This document shows, in pieces, positions 8,704 through 18,133 of a DNA stretch of 42,961 bases (position 1 is the stretch's first letter; each line of letters starts with the position of its first letter). Source of the stretch: Promethearchaeota archaeon. Its GTDB lineage: Archaea; Asgardarchaeota; Lokiarchaeia; Sigyniarchaeales; SOKP01. Where the stretch lies: assembly GCA_020343655.1 (NCBI GenBank), contig CP070805.1, positions 598,813 through 641,773 on the forward strand, written 5' to 3'. The notes below the pieces were generated by a model that was given only the letters and a program-made list of their open reading frames with translations, was not told where the DNA came from and did not search any database. The translations under genes were made by a program, and so were the position numbers.

Positions 8704-9495
8704 TTAACCACTTCTCTGTTCTTGAGCTATTAAAGCTGCTCCTATTGCTCCCGTAAGTTGAGCGGAGCTTTTACCGTTAATTACTGGTGTGACAATCTCA
8801 AAACCTAATTCTAGCTCTAAAAACTTTTTAACAGCTATATTTTTAGCCACTCCACCACAAAAAACTAAAAGAGGTGCAACACCAATACGTTTAGCCATTC
8901 CAGCAACTCTCCTTGCAATTGATTTATGAATTCCAGCAGCAATATCTTCTTTTTTTGTGCCTCTTGCAAATAGGGAAATCACTTCAGATTCAGCAAAAAC
9001 TGTACATGTTGAACTAATTGATGCTGGATTATTAGAATTAAGAGCTAATTCTCCAATTTGTTGGATAGGAACCTCGAGAGCTCCAGCCATAACCTCAATA
9101 AAACGACCTGTTCCAGCAGCACATTTATCATTCATCTGAAAATCAATTACATTTCTAGTTTTTTCAGAAATTACAATCGCTTTAGAGTCTTGACCGCCAA
9201 TATCTATTACAGAATGTGCCTCTGGATAAAAATATTGAACTCCGCGTGCATGTGCTGTGATTTCAGTAATGCGATCATCAGCAAATGATACTGTATTCCT
9301 CCCATATCCAGTACTCATAACATAAATCTCACTTTTTCTTAAATTATGCTTTTCTAAAAGCTCATTGAACATATTACTACCAACGCGTTTAAAATCAAAG
9401 GTAGATCGTCCTACCCGATAGTCCATAATATTTTTATCGTCAAGTAACACCATTTTTGTCTCCAATGAACCAATATCTACACCGCATGTCTTCAA
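8704..9495 (-). CDS. CoA-substrate-specific enzyme activase (HgdC/BcrD-type ATPase)
   Basis: 263 residues of the BadF/BadG/BcrA/BcrD ATPase family with the ASKHA fold. Phosphate-binding loops are GVDIGSLETK (5-14) and IDIGGQDSKA (97-106), and the adenosine motif is FCGGVAKN. Cys125 (NDKCAAGTGRF) and Cys164 (SSTCTVFAESE) match the residues that hold the [4Fe-4S] cluster between the two monomers. It hydrolyses ATP to inject a low-potential electron into the dehydratase or reductase component. It is the first gene of the operon and the only activase in it, so it presumably serves both alpha-type paralogues. The length agrees with HgdC (about 260). Confidence 0.93.
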   Translation of the reverse strand: MKTCGVDIGSLETKMVLLDDKNIMDYRVGRSTFDFKRVGSNMFNELLEKHNLRKSEIYVMSTGYGRNTVSFADDRITEITAHARGVQYFYPEAHSVIDIGGQDSKAIVISEKTRNVIDFQMNDKCAAGTGRFIEVMAGALEVPIQQIGELALNSNNPASISSTCTVFAESEVISLFARGTKKEDIAAGIHKSIARRVAGMAKRIGVAPLLVFCGGVAKNIAVKKFLELELGFEIVTPVINGKSSAQLTGAIGAALIAQEQRSG

Positions 9496-9571
9496 ATTTC
9501 AAATCACTTTATAGTAATTACATTGTTAAAGTTTAATATGAAAATCAAAAATTAAAATTTGCGATATTAAT

Positions 9572-10285
9572 TTATCGCAATAAAAATATAGATATCAAAA
9601 GAGTAATAAGAAAAGCAAAAGTCATCTCAAATATATTTTTAATAATGGATTCTTTTGAAACTACACCTAAGAAGATTCCAAGTAAAATGATACAAGCAAG
9701 AATTAAAAAAAAAGAGATGATAAAAGTGCTAAAATTAGCTGGTGATACCAATAAAAAAGGAATTAACGGTATCATACCTCCTAAAAATGGTGAACCACCA
9801 TTTATACAAGAGACAATTATACTTGCAAAATTCTCCGCTTTTTCTTGAAGAGTTTTATTTCTTTTCTTTTTTCTTCTCAATCTGATTTTAATCTTTGAAT
9901 TAACATTCTTATTTATTTTAATTAACATTGCTTTTTCAATTTCTTTAATATCAACTGAATCCTCATCAATCTGATCCTCTTCTTTAGTTGTGATTACCAC
10001 CATTGCTTTTCTCAATTCTTCTTTTATTTTTTTTTGTTCAGCTTTCTCTGAAAGATATGAGCCAGTTAAACCTGACATAAACATAGATATAGAACTACCT
10101 AAACCTGTTAAAATAACAAGGTGACTATCTATTGATGTTTCACCTTGATTAAGAATTACCGCAAAAAAGCCTAATAAAATTCCTAAGACTGTTAACATTC
10201 CATCGTAAAAATTATTTACAAAATATCTTCTAGCAATTGCCCATAAATTCGTAATTTTTGCGTACGTTTTGAATTTTTCAAACAT
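9572..10285 (-). CDS. VIT1/CCC1-like membrane protein (TIGR00267 type)
   Basis: 237 residues. The N-terminus NLWAIARRYFVNNFYDGMLTVLG and the helix SGLTGSYLSEKAEQKK follow the archaeal TIGR00267 branch of the VIT1/CCC1 iron/manganese transporter family. About five membrane segments are seen: roughly residues 29-46, 59-77, 155-185, 189-211 and 216-235, with a charged Lys/Arg-rich cytoplasmic insert at about 82-148 that replaces the usual metal-binding domain. Transport of divalent metal is family knowledge, not shown here. Same strand as the activase gene, which starts 76 bp downstream, and 115 bp after its paralogue. Confidence 0.75.
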   Translation of the reverse strand: MFEKFKTYAKITNLWAIARRYFVNNFYDGMLTVLGILLGFFAVILNQGETSIDSHLVILTGLGSSISMFMSGLTGSYLSEKAEQKKIKEELRKAMVVITTKEEDQIDEDSVDIKEIEKAMLIKINKNVNSKIKIRLRRKKKRNKTLQEKAENFASIIVSCINGGSPFLGGMIPLIPFLLVSPANFSTFIISFFLILACIILLGIFLGVVSKESIIKNIFEMTFAFLITLLISIFLLR

Positions 10286-10400
10286 TTTATTTTTTGTTAA
10301 TATAATAAGATTTACGATTGAAATCCTTTTTTTCTTATTTACATTTTATTTTTGTATAAAATAATTAAATATTGATTGAATTATGAATCATTTTAAAATG

Positions 10401-11063
10401 TTAAATCCCTAGCAATATTGATACAATTAATGTTACTATTCCAGCAGTAATTAAATGTATAGCATATCTTAGTCGACCTCCACCCGAAATTTGACCCAAA
10501 AAAATGCCTAAATAAATAAGCAGACCAGAAAGAATAATATAAGAAAAGATAAAGTGCTCCAATTTTAGTGTTCCTCCAAAAAAGAATGGAATTAAAGGAA
10601 GAGAACTTCCTAGAACCGGAGCACCGCCATCTACTAACGAAGCTACAATAGTTGCAAATTTTTCAGCTTTTTCTAACAATGTTGTAGGTTTTTTTTTATT
10701 TCCTTTCTTGTATTTATTTTTTATATGGATGAATTCCATCTGTTCATTTTCCTCATCAACCTCTGCCATATCCTTCTTCATATCTAGTACTTTTTTCTTT
10801 CTCTCAGCCTCCTCAGAAAGAAAGGCACCCCACAAACCACTAATTCCTATAGCTAACGCTGTTGCAAAACCAGTTATGAGAATATCCTTAGGAGAGAAAT
10901 CATACGCTCCTGCGATAAAAAGAATAAATATTCCACTCACAATTCCACTACAAGTTAAAGCCCCGTCGAAAGCATTATTAAAAAATTTCCGTCGAGCTAT
11001 TATGCCCAAATCAGACATTTTTGAATATTCTTTCCATTCCTTTAATTTCTTCTTAATTTTCAT
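10401..11063 (-). CDS. VIT1/CCC1-like membrane protein (TIGR00267 type), tandem paralogue
   Basis: 220 residues, sharing with its neighbour the pattern LGIIARRKFFNNAFDGALT near the N-terminus, SGLWGAFLSEEAERKK before the charged insert, and TLLEKAEKFATIVASLVDGG before the last membrane segments. About five transmembrane helices. The insert (about 85-125) is shorter and both acidic and basic (EVDEENEQ, KKGNKKK). Probably a metal transporter or a non-transporting relative; the family is the only support. It begins about 210 bp from the divergent PhoU-like gene. Confidence 0.75.
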   Translation of the reverse strand: MKIKKKLKEWKEYSKMSDLGIIARRKFFNNAFDGALTCSGIVSGIFILFIAGAYDFSPKDILITGFATALAIGISGLWGAFLSEEAERKKKVLDMKKDMAEVDEENEQMEFIHIKNKYKKGNKKKPTTLLEKAEKFATIVASLVDGGAPVLGSSLPLIPFFFGGTLKLEHFIFSYIILSGLLIYLGIFLGQISGGGRLRYAIHLITAGIVTLIVSILLGI

Positions 11064-11230
11064 TAAGCTAATTTATCACCTTTTCGTAGTTGGATAATAT
11101 AAGTTAAACTATTTTTAATAAAAATTGTAATTTAATAAGATTTATTTAAATCTTCTTGATATTTTCTTTGTAAAAAAAATTAATCTATATTAAAATTTCT
11201 GTAAATACATATTTTTATTGATTTAATCAT

Positions 11231-11240
11231 TTATATTTAT
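11231..11240 (+). promoter_or_regulatory. TATA-like box upstream of the PhoU/DUF47-like gene
   Basis: TTATATTTAT lies 33-42 bp before the ATG at 11273. That spacing would give a transcript starting close to the start codon, in keeping with the absence of a Shine-Dalgarno. The rest of the 11064-11272 gap is AT-rich with no other recognisable feature. Confidence 0.35.
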
Positions 11241-11272
11241 AAGAATAAATTAAATATTTAAATTGATTTTCC

Positions 11273-11911
11273 ATGAATAAGATAAAGGAAGAAATCATAT
11301 CAATGCTTATTGAGCATTCTAGAATTATTTATTCTGTGCTTAGTGATATGGCTGTTTTTTATAATAGATGGGCAGAGAATTATGAGAAGAATAAAGCCTC
11401 TCTTGAGAAGAAGAAAAGTAAAATGCAATTATCTGAAGAAGATGCAGATGCTATTAAAATTCAATTGATTCAAAACTATGCTGAGGCTGAAACTGCTGGT
11501 TTAGGCGATTTTATAGCTTTGATTTTAAGAATGGATAATGTTATCAATTATCCGCTTGAATTTGTTGATATGCTCCCAAAAATTAACTTAGATAGTAAAA
11601 ATAACGAAGAAATAAAGAAAAGATATGAAAAATTGATTAATAAAACAATTGAGATGGCTGATGTCCTTAAATCAACAATTAAAAGCCTTAGAGATAAACC
11701 AGATGTAGTGTTTAAGAATACGACAACGATTCATGAGATTGAAAACGAAATTGATACGATATATCGACAATTTCTTGAATATTTATACTCTAATGAGGAT
11801 TTAGATATAAGAATTCTTTTGCGATTAAGAGATAGTATAAATCTACTGGAAAATCTTGCAGACCGCATTCACGATATTGCAGATCTGATAAGAGTTTTAT
11901 TATATCAATAA
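11273..11911 (+). CDS. PhoU/DUF47-like helical protein
   Basis: 212 residues, almost entirely helical. The last 70 residues (TTTIHEIENEIDTIYRQFLEYL ... LRLRDSINLLENLADRIHDIADLI, in parts) have the PhoU/DUF47 pattern in which E-x-x-x-D motifs of a three-helix bundle bind a metal cluster. DUF47 proteins usually pair with Pit-type phosphate transporters or act in phosphate signalling, but no phosphate transporter is adjacent. It stands alone between the VIT-like genes and the ATPase operon. The family assignment is moderate; the N-terminal half resembles little I know. Confidence 0.65.
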   Translation: MNKIKEEIISMLIEHSRIIYSVLSDMAVFYNRWAENYEKNKASLEKKKSKMQLSEEDADAIKIQLIQNYAEAETAGLGDFIALILRMDNVINYPLEFVDMLPKINLDSKNNEEIKKRYEKLINKTIEMADVLKSTIKSLRDKPDVVFKNTTTIHEIENEIDTIYRQFLEYLYSNEDLDIRILLRLRDSINLLENLADRIHDIADLIRVLLYQ

Positions 11912-12040
11912 TATTCTTTTTCATGAAAACAAAATTAAATCTTCATTTCTCATAATCTTTGATGAGAAAATTTATACGCAACTTTTAATTTTTCTGACTT
12001 AATAGATTAATTTTTTAAATCAAAACTAGATGTATTGTAT

Positions 12041-12406
12041 ATGAAAGGTAAACAAAAATTTTATTTTTATCTTGCTATAGTTCAAGTTATATTAGTTATA
12101 GTGTTTCTTTTAACGATAAACGGTCTCGTGGGATTTGTTCACGCCCAAACAGGCACAGATTTTGACTATTATAATTCTCCAACAACTCCCATATTAGCAA
12201 TTTCTGCCGCAATAGCGATATCAGTCTCAGGTTTAGCAGCCGCTTATGTTATAAAAACGGTAGGGACCGCCGCTATTTCAGCTATATCAGAAAGGGAAGG
12301 CGCTTTTGGAAAAGTAGTAGTCATTGTTGCATTAGGAGAAGCTATTGCAATTTATGGTTTGATTATAGCAATATTATTAGTGTTTAATATACCCCCACCT
12401 CCATAA
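12041..12406 (+). CDS. atpK: A-type ATPase subunit K (membrane rotor, c-type)
   Basis: 121 residues from the ATG at 12041 (a TTG two codons earlier is possible). The rotor hairpin is at about 51-115: ILAISAAIAISVSGLAAAYV, a polar loop (SEREGAFGK), then VVVIVALGEAIAIYGLIIA with the ion-carrying Glu100. Before the hairpin there is an extra hydrophobic stretch (about 9-32) ending VHAQTG that looks like a cleavable signal peptide. One Glu per hairpin means the ordinary two-helix rotor subunit. The residues around the Glu that would set H+ against Na+ specificity do not allow a firm call. First gene of the ATPase operon; an AT-rich element at 11967-11976 may be its TATA box. Confidence 0.92.
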   Translation: MKGKQKFYFYLAIVQVILVIVFLLTINGLVGFVHAQTGTDFDYYNSPTTPILAISAAIAISVSGLAAAYVIKTVGTAAISAISEREGAFGKVVVIVALGEAIAIYGLIIAILLVFNIPPPP

Positions 12407-12436
12407 GGTTATTATTTTATATATATTTTATTTTTG

Positions 12437-13495
12437 GTGAATTCTACGAGTGTTATTGTTCCATCTTATGCTTATACTTTAATCAAGATTACTTTCTTAA
12501 AACAATTAATAATGGATGAGATAGCAATACAAAAGTTGGAAGATATTACTGAAATAAAACAATTTATCGAATCTATAGGGGTATTTTATCCTGGATTAGT
12601 GATTGAATCCTACAAAATTGAAGATATTGAAAAGGCACTCTTTCATACTTATATTAAATTAATTGGAAGAATTATTTATATATCCCCTGAAACAATGAGA
12701 CTGTTTTTAAGAAATTATTTGATGAAGTATGAAATTATGAATATCAAACGTATTATACTTGGGACAATTCTAGGAATGAGTGTTGATGAAAAGTCATCTA
12801 TGGTAAATATGTTAGTTGAAAAATATTTAGATAATACAGATTTTATAAAAGAATTAATTGAAATTACCTCATTAGAAGAAATACAAGCTTTTATGAAACC
12901 TACCATATATAATAAAATAATTAGAGAAGGAATTCTTTATTTTCGGAAAACAAATGAAATTTTCGTACTAGAATCCTTTTTAGATCAATTTTATTATAAA
13001 AATCTAAGAAACGAGATAAAGTTTTTAACCAAAAAAGAAAAAATAATGATCTCTCCATTTATCAATTATATTTCAGAGATCTATAATATGAGACTTATTT
13101 ATCGAGGAATTAAAAATAATATTGAAAAAAATCTTTTAAAGCAACTATTAATTGATAATTATTTATTTTTAAATAAGACGAAACTTAATGATTTGATGAA
13201 TTTAAAAGATAAAGATGAGTTTATTGATGTTATTACACAACATTTAAGCACAATAAAAGAATTAAAATCAAGTCTTATCACATCTTCTCTTGATCAAGAA
13301 CACTTTATATGGTCAATAGAAAAATTATACTTAAATTACTATTTCAAATTACTAGAAATTAAGAGTGATGATATTGAATTTCAAGCTATATACAAAATTT
13401 TGGAAGTATTAATAAAAAAAGATAAGGAAATTCGCTTGTTCATTCTACCAAAATTAATCAATGTTATATACAAAAAATATAAGTTATTAAAATGA
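12437..13495 (+). CDS. atpC: A-type ATPase subunit C (AC39/d-type central-stalk collar)
   Basis: About 352 residues. It matches the AC39 family in SYAYTLIKITFLKQLIMDE near the N-terminus and FLRNYLMKYEIMNIKRIILG at about 96-115, where the family has the conserved Y/F-x-x-x-x-x-I-x-N-I-K. The protein is a funnel of helices that joins the central stalk to the K ring. Start unclear: the frame opens with adjacent TTG (12434) and GTG (12437), and GGTGA at 12436-12440 could itself be a ribosome-binding site for a later start. It starts about 30 bp after atpK. Confidence 0.86.
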   Translation: MNSTSVIVPSYAYTLIKITFLKQLIMDEIAIQKLEDITEIKQFIESIGVFYPGLVIESYKIEDIEKALFHTYIKLIGRIIYISPETMRLFLRNYLMKYEIMNIKRIILGTILGMSVDEKSSMVNMLVEKYLDNTDFIKELIEITSLEEIQAFMKPTIYNKIIREGILYFRKTNEIFVLESFLDQFYYKNLRNEIKFLTKKEKIMISPFINYISEIYNMRLIYRGIKNNIEKNLLKQLLIDNYLFLNKTKLNDLMNLKDKDEFIDVITQHLSTIKELKSSLITSSLDQEHFIWSIEKLYLNYYFKLLEIKSDDIEFQAIYKILEVLIKKDKEIRLFILPKLINVIYKKYKLLK

Positions 13496-13540
13496 AAAAT
13501 TAATATTAAGATGGAATAATTACATTAAGAGTGGGTGATC

Positions 13541-13852
13541 ATGAACATTTTTAACTGGATAAAAGATATTGAACAGGTTTATAGCAAACTAATAGATAGC
13601 GCTAAAGAAGTTAATTTAAACGACATTCAACAATTCAGGGAAGAAAAACAAAAAGAATTTGAAGATTTTCTTAATAAAAAAACCGAACTTGTGAATAAAG
13701 CTTTATTAACACACTCTAAAGATGTAGATTCTGAAATTAAAATATTTAATAATGAAATGGACAACGCAATTAAGAAAATTGAGAAAGAATTTCAAAAAAA
13801 TATTCAGAATCTACAAAAATTAATAATAACTGAAACAGGATTAGATTTTTAA
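13541..13852 (+). CDS. A-type ATPase subunit H/G-like peripheral-stalk protein
   Basis: 103 residues, nearly all coiled coil rich in Lys, Glu, Asn and Ile, ending ITETGLDF. Size, composition and position just before subunit F fit the peripheral-stalk H (AhaH/G) subunit that pairs with E. Sequence identity in this family is always low, so the call rests on shape and context. The ATG at 13541 is preceded by GGTGAT at 13534-13539, a good archaeal ribosome-binding site, so it is preferred to the GTG six bases upstream. It overlaps atpF by one base (TAATG). Confidence 0.75.
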   Translation: MNIFNWIKDIEQVYSKLIDSAKEVNLNDIQQFREEKQKEFEDFLNKKTELVNKALLTHSKDVDSEIKIFNNEMDNAIKKIEKEFQKNIQNLQKLIITETGLDF

Positions 13853-14178
13853 TGTTAGAACAAAAAATTCATATTCTCGGAGAAGAAGATTTAGTTGTTT
13901 TACTAGGACTTTTAGGTTTAGAAGGTACAATTATCAATTCTGAAGATGAATTCAAAACAGAATTTAATAATTTAATAAAAGATCCTACCATTGGTATGAT
14001 TGTGATTTCAGTTCCTTTAAATGATGAGATGATAAATTTCTTAATAGATTTTAAGCTTAATAACAGAATTCCTTTTATATTTATTCTTCCAGATGTTTTT
14101 CAACCACAAATAGATAAAGAAGGAAAAATAGTAAATAAAATATTAGAAGCAATAAGAGAAATTGTTTTATCGGAATAG
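13852..14178 (+). CDS. atpF: A-type ATPase subunit F
   Basis: 108 residues, the usual size. The order of motifs is that of the F family: a strand IHILGEEDLVVLLGLLGLEG (in parts), a middle segment TIGMIVISVPLNDEM, then IPFIFILPDVF and a C-terminal helix NKILEAIREIVL. Subunit F sits in the central stalk against D and regulates or stabilises rotation. Its start codon overlaps the stop of the H gene (TAATG), so translation is coupled. Confidence 0.9.
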   Translation: MLEQKIHILGEEDLVVLLGLLGLEGTIINSEDEFKTEFNNLIKDPTIGMIVISVPLNDEMINFLIDFKLNNRIPFIFILPDVFQPQIDKEGKIVNKILEAIREIVLSE

Positions 14179-14188
14179 TTGATTTAAA

Positions 14189-14917
14189 ATTTCAGAAGAG
14201 AGAGATATTAAAAAGAAAATTGGAAATTTAGGGCTGTACTTAATTGAGAAAGCTCAAAAAGAAATAGATGAATTAAACAGACAAACCTTATTTCAAAAAG
14301 CAGAAATCAAAAAAAGGAATTTAGATAGAAGTCAAGAGAGAGCTCAAAAATTGAGAGAACAATTCGTAGAAAATTACAATCAATTCCTTAATCAATCCTT
14401 ATCTTCAACACTTTTAAGAGGAAAAGAAAAATTTTTCAACTTAAAAAACTCCCTTATTAAAACTTTGAAATTAAGCCTTTTAAATCATATTAATAAGAGA
14501 ATTAAAGATAATTATTTGAAATACCTCGACTTTTTATATAATATCATTAAAAGTATTAAAAATATTATCGATAAACCACAAGCAATAGAGATAATATTCA
14601 ATTCAAAAGATTATAGTTATTTTATCCAAAATCCTGAGAAGCTTCAAGATCAATTTAAAAATCTTGTTGAAATTAATAAAGATCACACTGATTTTATTGG
14701 AGGATTTAAAATTTCATTAGGCGGTGGATTGATATCTTATGATTACACGATTGATAATTTAATTGATAAGAAATCCTCATTTATCCAGAGAGAAATCTCA
14801 AAAAATGTAGATGATTCAATAATCAAAGCTATTGAACATAAATTTAATCTGTTTATTCAAAATCAAAAATCAAAAATCAATGAATACCTGAGGCAATATG
14901 ATCAGATCCAAATATAA
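14189..14917 (+). CDS. atpE: A-type ATPase subunit E (peripheral stalk), start codon not ATG/GTG/TTG
   Basis: The first TTG in frame is at 14351, but the open frame continues upstream to a stop at 14180-14182 and the extra codons encode the long N-terminal helix expected of subunit E (KIGNLGLYLIEKAQKEIDEL and onward). An ATT at 14189 would give 242 residues beginning ISEERDIKKK; CTG at 14234 is the other candidate. GTTGAT just after the atpF stop may be a weak ribosome-binding site. The C-terminal half has the E-type globular domain with GGFKISLGGGLISYDYTIDNL. It overlaps the A-subunit gene by 20 bp. The product call is strong, the start is inferred. Confidence 0.82.
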   Translation: MSEERDIKKKIGNLGLYLIEKAQKEIDELNRQTLFQKAEIKKRNLDRSQERAQKLREQFVENYNQFLNQSLSSTLLRGKEKFFNLKNSLIKTLKLSLLNHINKRIKDNYLKYLDFLYNIIKSIKNIIDKPQAIEIIFNSKDYSYFIQNPEKLQDQFKNLVEINKDHTDFIGGFKISLGGGLISYDYTIDNLIDKKSSFIQREISKNVDDSIIKAIEHKFNLFIQNQKSKINEYLRQYDQIQI

Positions 14918-16742
14918 GAATGATCCTAAAAAGGGTTATATTTCAGCAATAATGGGATCACTAATCAAGATCAAAGGATTAGAACGTCAAATAAAACTCC
15001 ATGAATTGATTAAAGTTGTAAATTATAATCTTTTAGGAGAGGTCATCCAAATTTATTCTGATTATATTGTAGCCCAATGTTTTGAAAATACAACAAATTT
15101 AAGAATAAATGATGAAGTTGTTAGTTTAAATGAACCACTATCTATGGAATTAGCGCCAGGATTATTAGGGATGATATTTGATGGAATCCAAAGACCATTG
15201 CAAAATGCATTTGACATATTTGAAGATGGTGGATTAGAACGAGGTTTAGAAATAGATGCTTTATCTCGAAAAAAGAAATGGCATTTTAAACCACAAATTA
15301 ATACTAACAAAAAAGTATCTGGAGGAGATATAATAGGAATTGTACAAGAAACACCTCTAATAGAACATAAAATAATGATTCCTCCTTTAATTACTGGAAC
15401 ACTCTCTTATATTGCCCAAGAAGGAGAATACACTATCATAGATGAGATTTATAGAGTAAAAATAAAAAATGAGGAAAAATCTTTTTCAATGCTTCAAAAA
15501 TGGCCTGTAAATAAAGCAAGACCAATCAAGGAGAGAAAAATTCCATCTGAACCTTTAATTACTGGAATTCGAGTAATAGATTTATTATTTCCAATAACAA
15601 AAGGAGGTACCATAGGAGTTCCGGGAGGATTTGGAACAGGTAAGACGGTAATTCAACAATCCTTAGCGAAATGGTGTAACGCAGATATTTTAGTGTTTGT
15701 CGGTTGCGGGGAACGAGGTAATGAGATAGCTGATGTCTTAAAGCAGTTTTCCGAGTTAGTTGATCCTCAAACTAAACAACCTTTGTTAGAACGAATAATA
15801 CTTATCGCTAACACCTCAAATATGCCTGTATCTGCACGGGAAGCCAGTATTTTTTCAGGAGTGACTATAGGAGAATATTATCGTGATATGGGATACCATG
15901 TGGCTGTATTAGCTGATAGTACATCAAGATGGGCTGAATCCCTTAGAGAGATTTCTGGGTTATTAGAAGAAATGCCCGCTGAGGAAGGTTATCCTGCATA
16001 TTTACCATCAAAACTCTCAAGCTTCTATGAGCGAGCAGGAGTAGTTGAGTTATTAGGAAATAGTGTTGGTGAAAAAGAAAGAGTTGGATCTTTAACGATT
16101 ATCGGTTCAGTTTCTCCCCCTGCTGGAGATTTCAGTGAACCTGTTACTGCTACAACCAAAAATTTTGTTCAAGGTATATGGGCTTTAGATGCAGCACTCG
16201 CATATTCAAAACATTATCCTGCAATTAATTGGTTAAACTCATATTCTAATTATCCAGAATATATTTCTGAATGGTGGTTTGAAAGAGATTTTGATTGGGT
16301 CGAAATAGATCTTGATTGGCATGATTGCCGGAAACAAGTAAACGAAATCTTATCTAAAGATAATGATTTAAAATATATTATTCAACTAATTGGAGAAGAA
16401 AATTTACCAGAAGACCAACAACTAATAATTTTTGTTGCGAAATTAATTAAAAATGGGTTTTTAATTCAAAATGCCTATGATGAGATTGATAATTATACAA
16501 ACATTAAAAAATTATTAGGTTCGATAAAACTAATTCTTCTTGTATATAAAGAAGGCGAGGAACTGATTAAGGATGGATTTTATATTGAAGAGATTAAGGA
16601 ACTTAAGGTAATAGACGAAATTTTAAGAATTAATAGAACCGTTCCTAATAATGATTTTGATAAGTTGGAAGATATAAAAAACGTATTATTAAAACAAATA
16701 GAAGATTTAAAATTAACTCGCAGAGTATATGGAAGAAAATGA
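14898..16742 (+). CDS. atpA: A-type ATPase catalytic subunit A, first copy
   Basis: 614 residues, normal length, with no intein. It has the N-terminal barrel, the A-specific bulge (about 105-205, with [11 protein letters not shown] and FDGIQRPL before it), Walker A GGFGTGKT at 243-250, the catalytic GERGNE loop (Glu272, Arg273), [14 protein letters not shown] and the [22 protein letters not shown] segment. All known catalytic residues are present. It makes the nucleotide-hydrolysing or synthesising sites with subunit B in the A1 head. The ATG at 14898 overlaps the end of atpE by 20 bp, and its own stop overlaps atpB by 4 bp. Confidence 0.96.
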   Translation: MIRSKYKNDPKKGYISAIMGSLIKIKGLERQIKLHELIKVVNYNLLGEVIQIYSDYIVAQCFENTTNLRINDEVVSLNEPLSMELAPGLLGMIFDGIQRPLQNAFDIFEDGGLERGLEIDALSRKKKWHFKPQINTNKKVSGGDIIGIVQETPLIEHKIMIPPLITGTLSYIAQEGEYTIIDEIYRVKIKNEEKSFSMLQKWPVNKARPIKERKIPSEPLITGIRVIDLLFPITKGGTIGVPGGFGTGKTVIQQSLAKWCNADILVFVGCGERGNEIADVLKQFSELVDPQTKQPLLERIILIANTSNMPVSAREASIFSGVTIGEYYRDMGYHVAVLADSTSRWAESLREISGLLEEMPAEEGYPAYLPSKLSSFYERAGVVELLGNSVGEKERVGSLTIIGSVSPPAGDFSEPVTATTKNFVQGIWALDAALAYSKHYPAINWLNSYSNYPEYISEWWFERDFDWVEIDLDWHDCRKQVNEILSKDNDLKYIIQLIGEENLPEDQQLIIFVAKLIKNGFLIQNAYDEIDNYTNIKKLLGSIKLILLVYKEGEELIKDGFYIEEIKELKVIDEILRINRTVPNNDFDKLEDIKNVLLKQIEDLKLTRRVYGRK

Positions 16743-18130
16743 GTGTAATTTATAAAAAAATTCAACAGATCATTGGACCACTGTTATTTTTAAAAAATGA
16801 ACATAATGCTCAATATGGAGAAATAGTAAAGATTAAAACAAGCGATGAGAGCATTAGGACAGGTCAGATTGTTAAAATGAATGAAGATATGATAATTGTG
16901 GAAGTTTTTGAGGATACATCTGGTTTATCATCAGAAAATGCAGAAATTGTATTTACAGGCGATATATTTAAAGTTAGTATCTCAAAAGATATGTTTGGAC
17001 AAACTTTCAATTCATTAGGAAGTCCTATTGATATAAGATCAAAAAATATCTTGGATTCTGATATCTTAACAGATGTCCAAAGAGATATTAATGGAATTCC
17101 AATTAATCCATTTGCTAGAGAGTATCCTATAGACATAATCCAAACAGGTGTATCTGTAATTGATGGGTTATTTACTCTTATTAGAGGACAAAAACTTCCT
17201 ATTTTTAGTGCACAAGGACTCCCACATAATAAATTAGCCGCTCAAATAGCTACTCAGTCAAAAGTTGTTTCAGAAGAACCTTTTGTAATAATATTTTGTG
17301 GAATTGGAATAATTCAGGATGAAGCAATTTATTTTTTAAAACGATTTCAAGAGAGTGGGACGCTTCAAAATATTATTTCTTTTATAAATTTTGCAGATGA
17401 TCCAATTATTGAAAGACTAATAATCCCAAGAGTTGCACTAACTACTGCGGAATATTATGCATTTGAAAAAGATATGCATGTTTTAGTAATTTTAATTGAT
17501 ATGACAAATTATGCTGAAGCATTAAGAGAACTTAGCTCTGCTAAAGAAGAAATTCCTAGTAGAAAAGGATATCCTGGATACATATATTCAGATTTTGCTT
17601 CGATTTATGAACGCACAGGAAAAATCAAAGGTAAACAGGGATCTATTACCCAAATACCTATTTTAACAATGCCAAATGATGATATTTCTCACCCAATCCC
17701 TGATACTACTGGTTACATTACCGAGGGACAATTAGTTCTGAGTCGTGACTTACATAAAAAAGGTATTTACCCTCCTTTTGAAGTTTTAGCTTCAATATCC
17801 AGATTAATGAAAGATGCTATCGGTGCTGATAAAACAAGAGGAGATCATGCTGATGTCAGTTCCCAATTATTAGCAGCATATTCAAGTTATCTTGAAGTTA
17901 AAGATTTAATTTCAATAGTAGGAGAAGATGGTTTAAATAACGATCAAAAGAATCTACTCAAATTTGGAACCGATTTTGAACAAAAATTTATTAATCAAAA
18001 ATCAAATGAAACAAGAGATTTTAATCAGACTCTAACTATTGCGTGGGAGACTCTTTCCCATCTAAATAAAAAACAGTTAATTAGAATCCATCCTAGTTTT
18101 ATAAATAAATATTATAAAACACAGGTGTAA
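16739..18130 (+). CDS. atpB: A-type ATPase regulatory subunit B
   Basis: 463 residues. As usual for B, the P-loop is not functional ([20 protein letters not shown]). The segment [21 protein letters not shown] contains the Arg (SRL) that acts as arginine finger into the A-subunit site. Other matches are [13 protein letters not shown] and [21 protein letters not shown]. It starts in the stop of atpA (ATGA). Only one B gene serves two A genes in this window. Confidence 0.95.
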   Translation: MSVIYKKIQQIIGPLLFLKNEHNAQYGEIVKIKTSDESIRTGQIVKMNEDMIIVEVFEDTSGLSSENAEIVFTGDIFKVSISKDMFGQTFNSLGSPIDIRSKNILDSDILTDVQRDINGIPINPFAREYPIDIIQTGVSVIDGLFTLIRGQKLPIFSAQGLPHNKLAAQIATQSKVVSEEPFVIIFCGIGIIQDEAIYFLKRFQESGTLQNIISFINFADDPIIERLIIPRVALTTAEYYAFEKDMHVLVILIDMTNYAEALRELSSAKEEIPSRKGYPGYIYSDFASIYERTGKIKGKQGSITQIPILTMPNDDISHPIPDTTGYITEGQLVLSRDLHKKGIYPPFEVLASISRLMKDAIGADKTRGDHADVSSQLLAAYSSYLEVKDLISIVGEDGLNNDQKNLLKFGTDFEQKFINQKSNETRDFNQTLTIAWETLSHLNKKQLIRIHPSFINKYYKTQV

Positions 18131-18133
18131 ATC

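Noticed and set aside
10708-11097. Plus-strand 129-residue frame opposite the VIT-like gene
   Set aside because: Hydrophobic and serine-rich because it reads the complement of a membrane-protein gene; no independent evidence.
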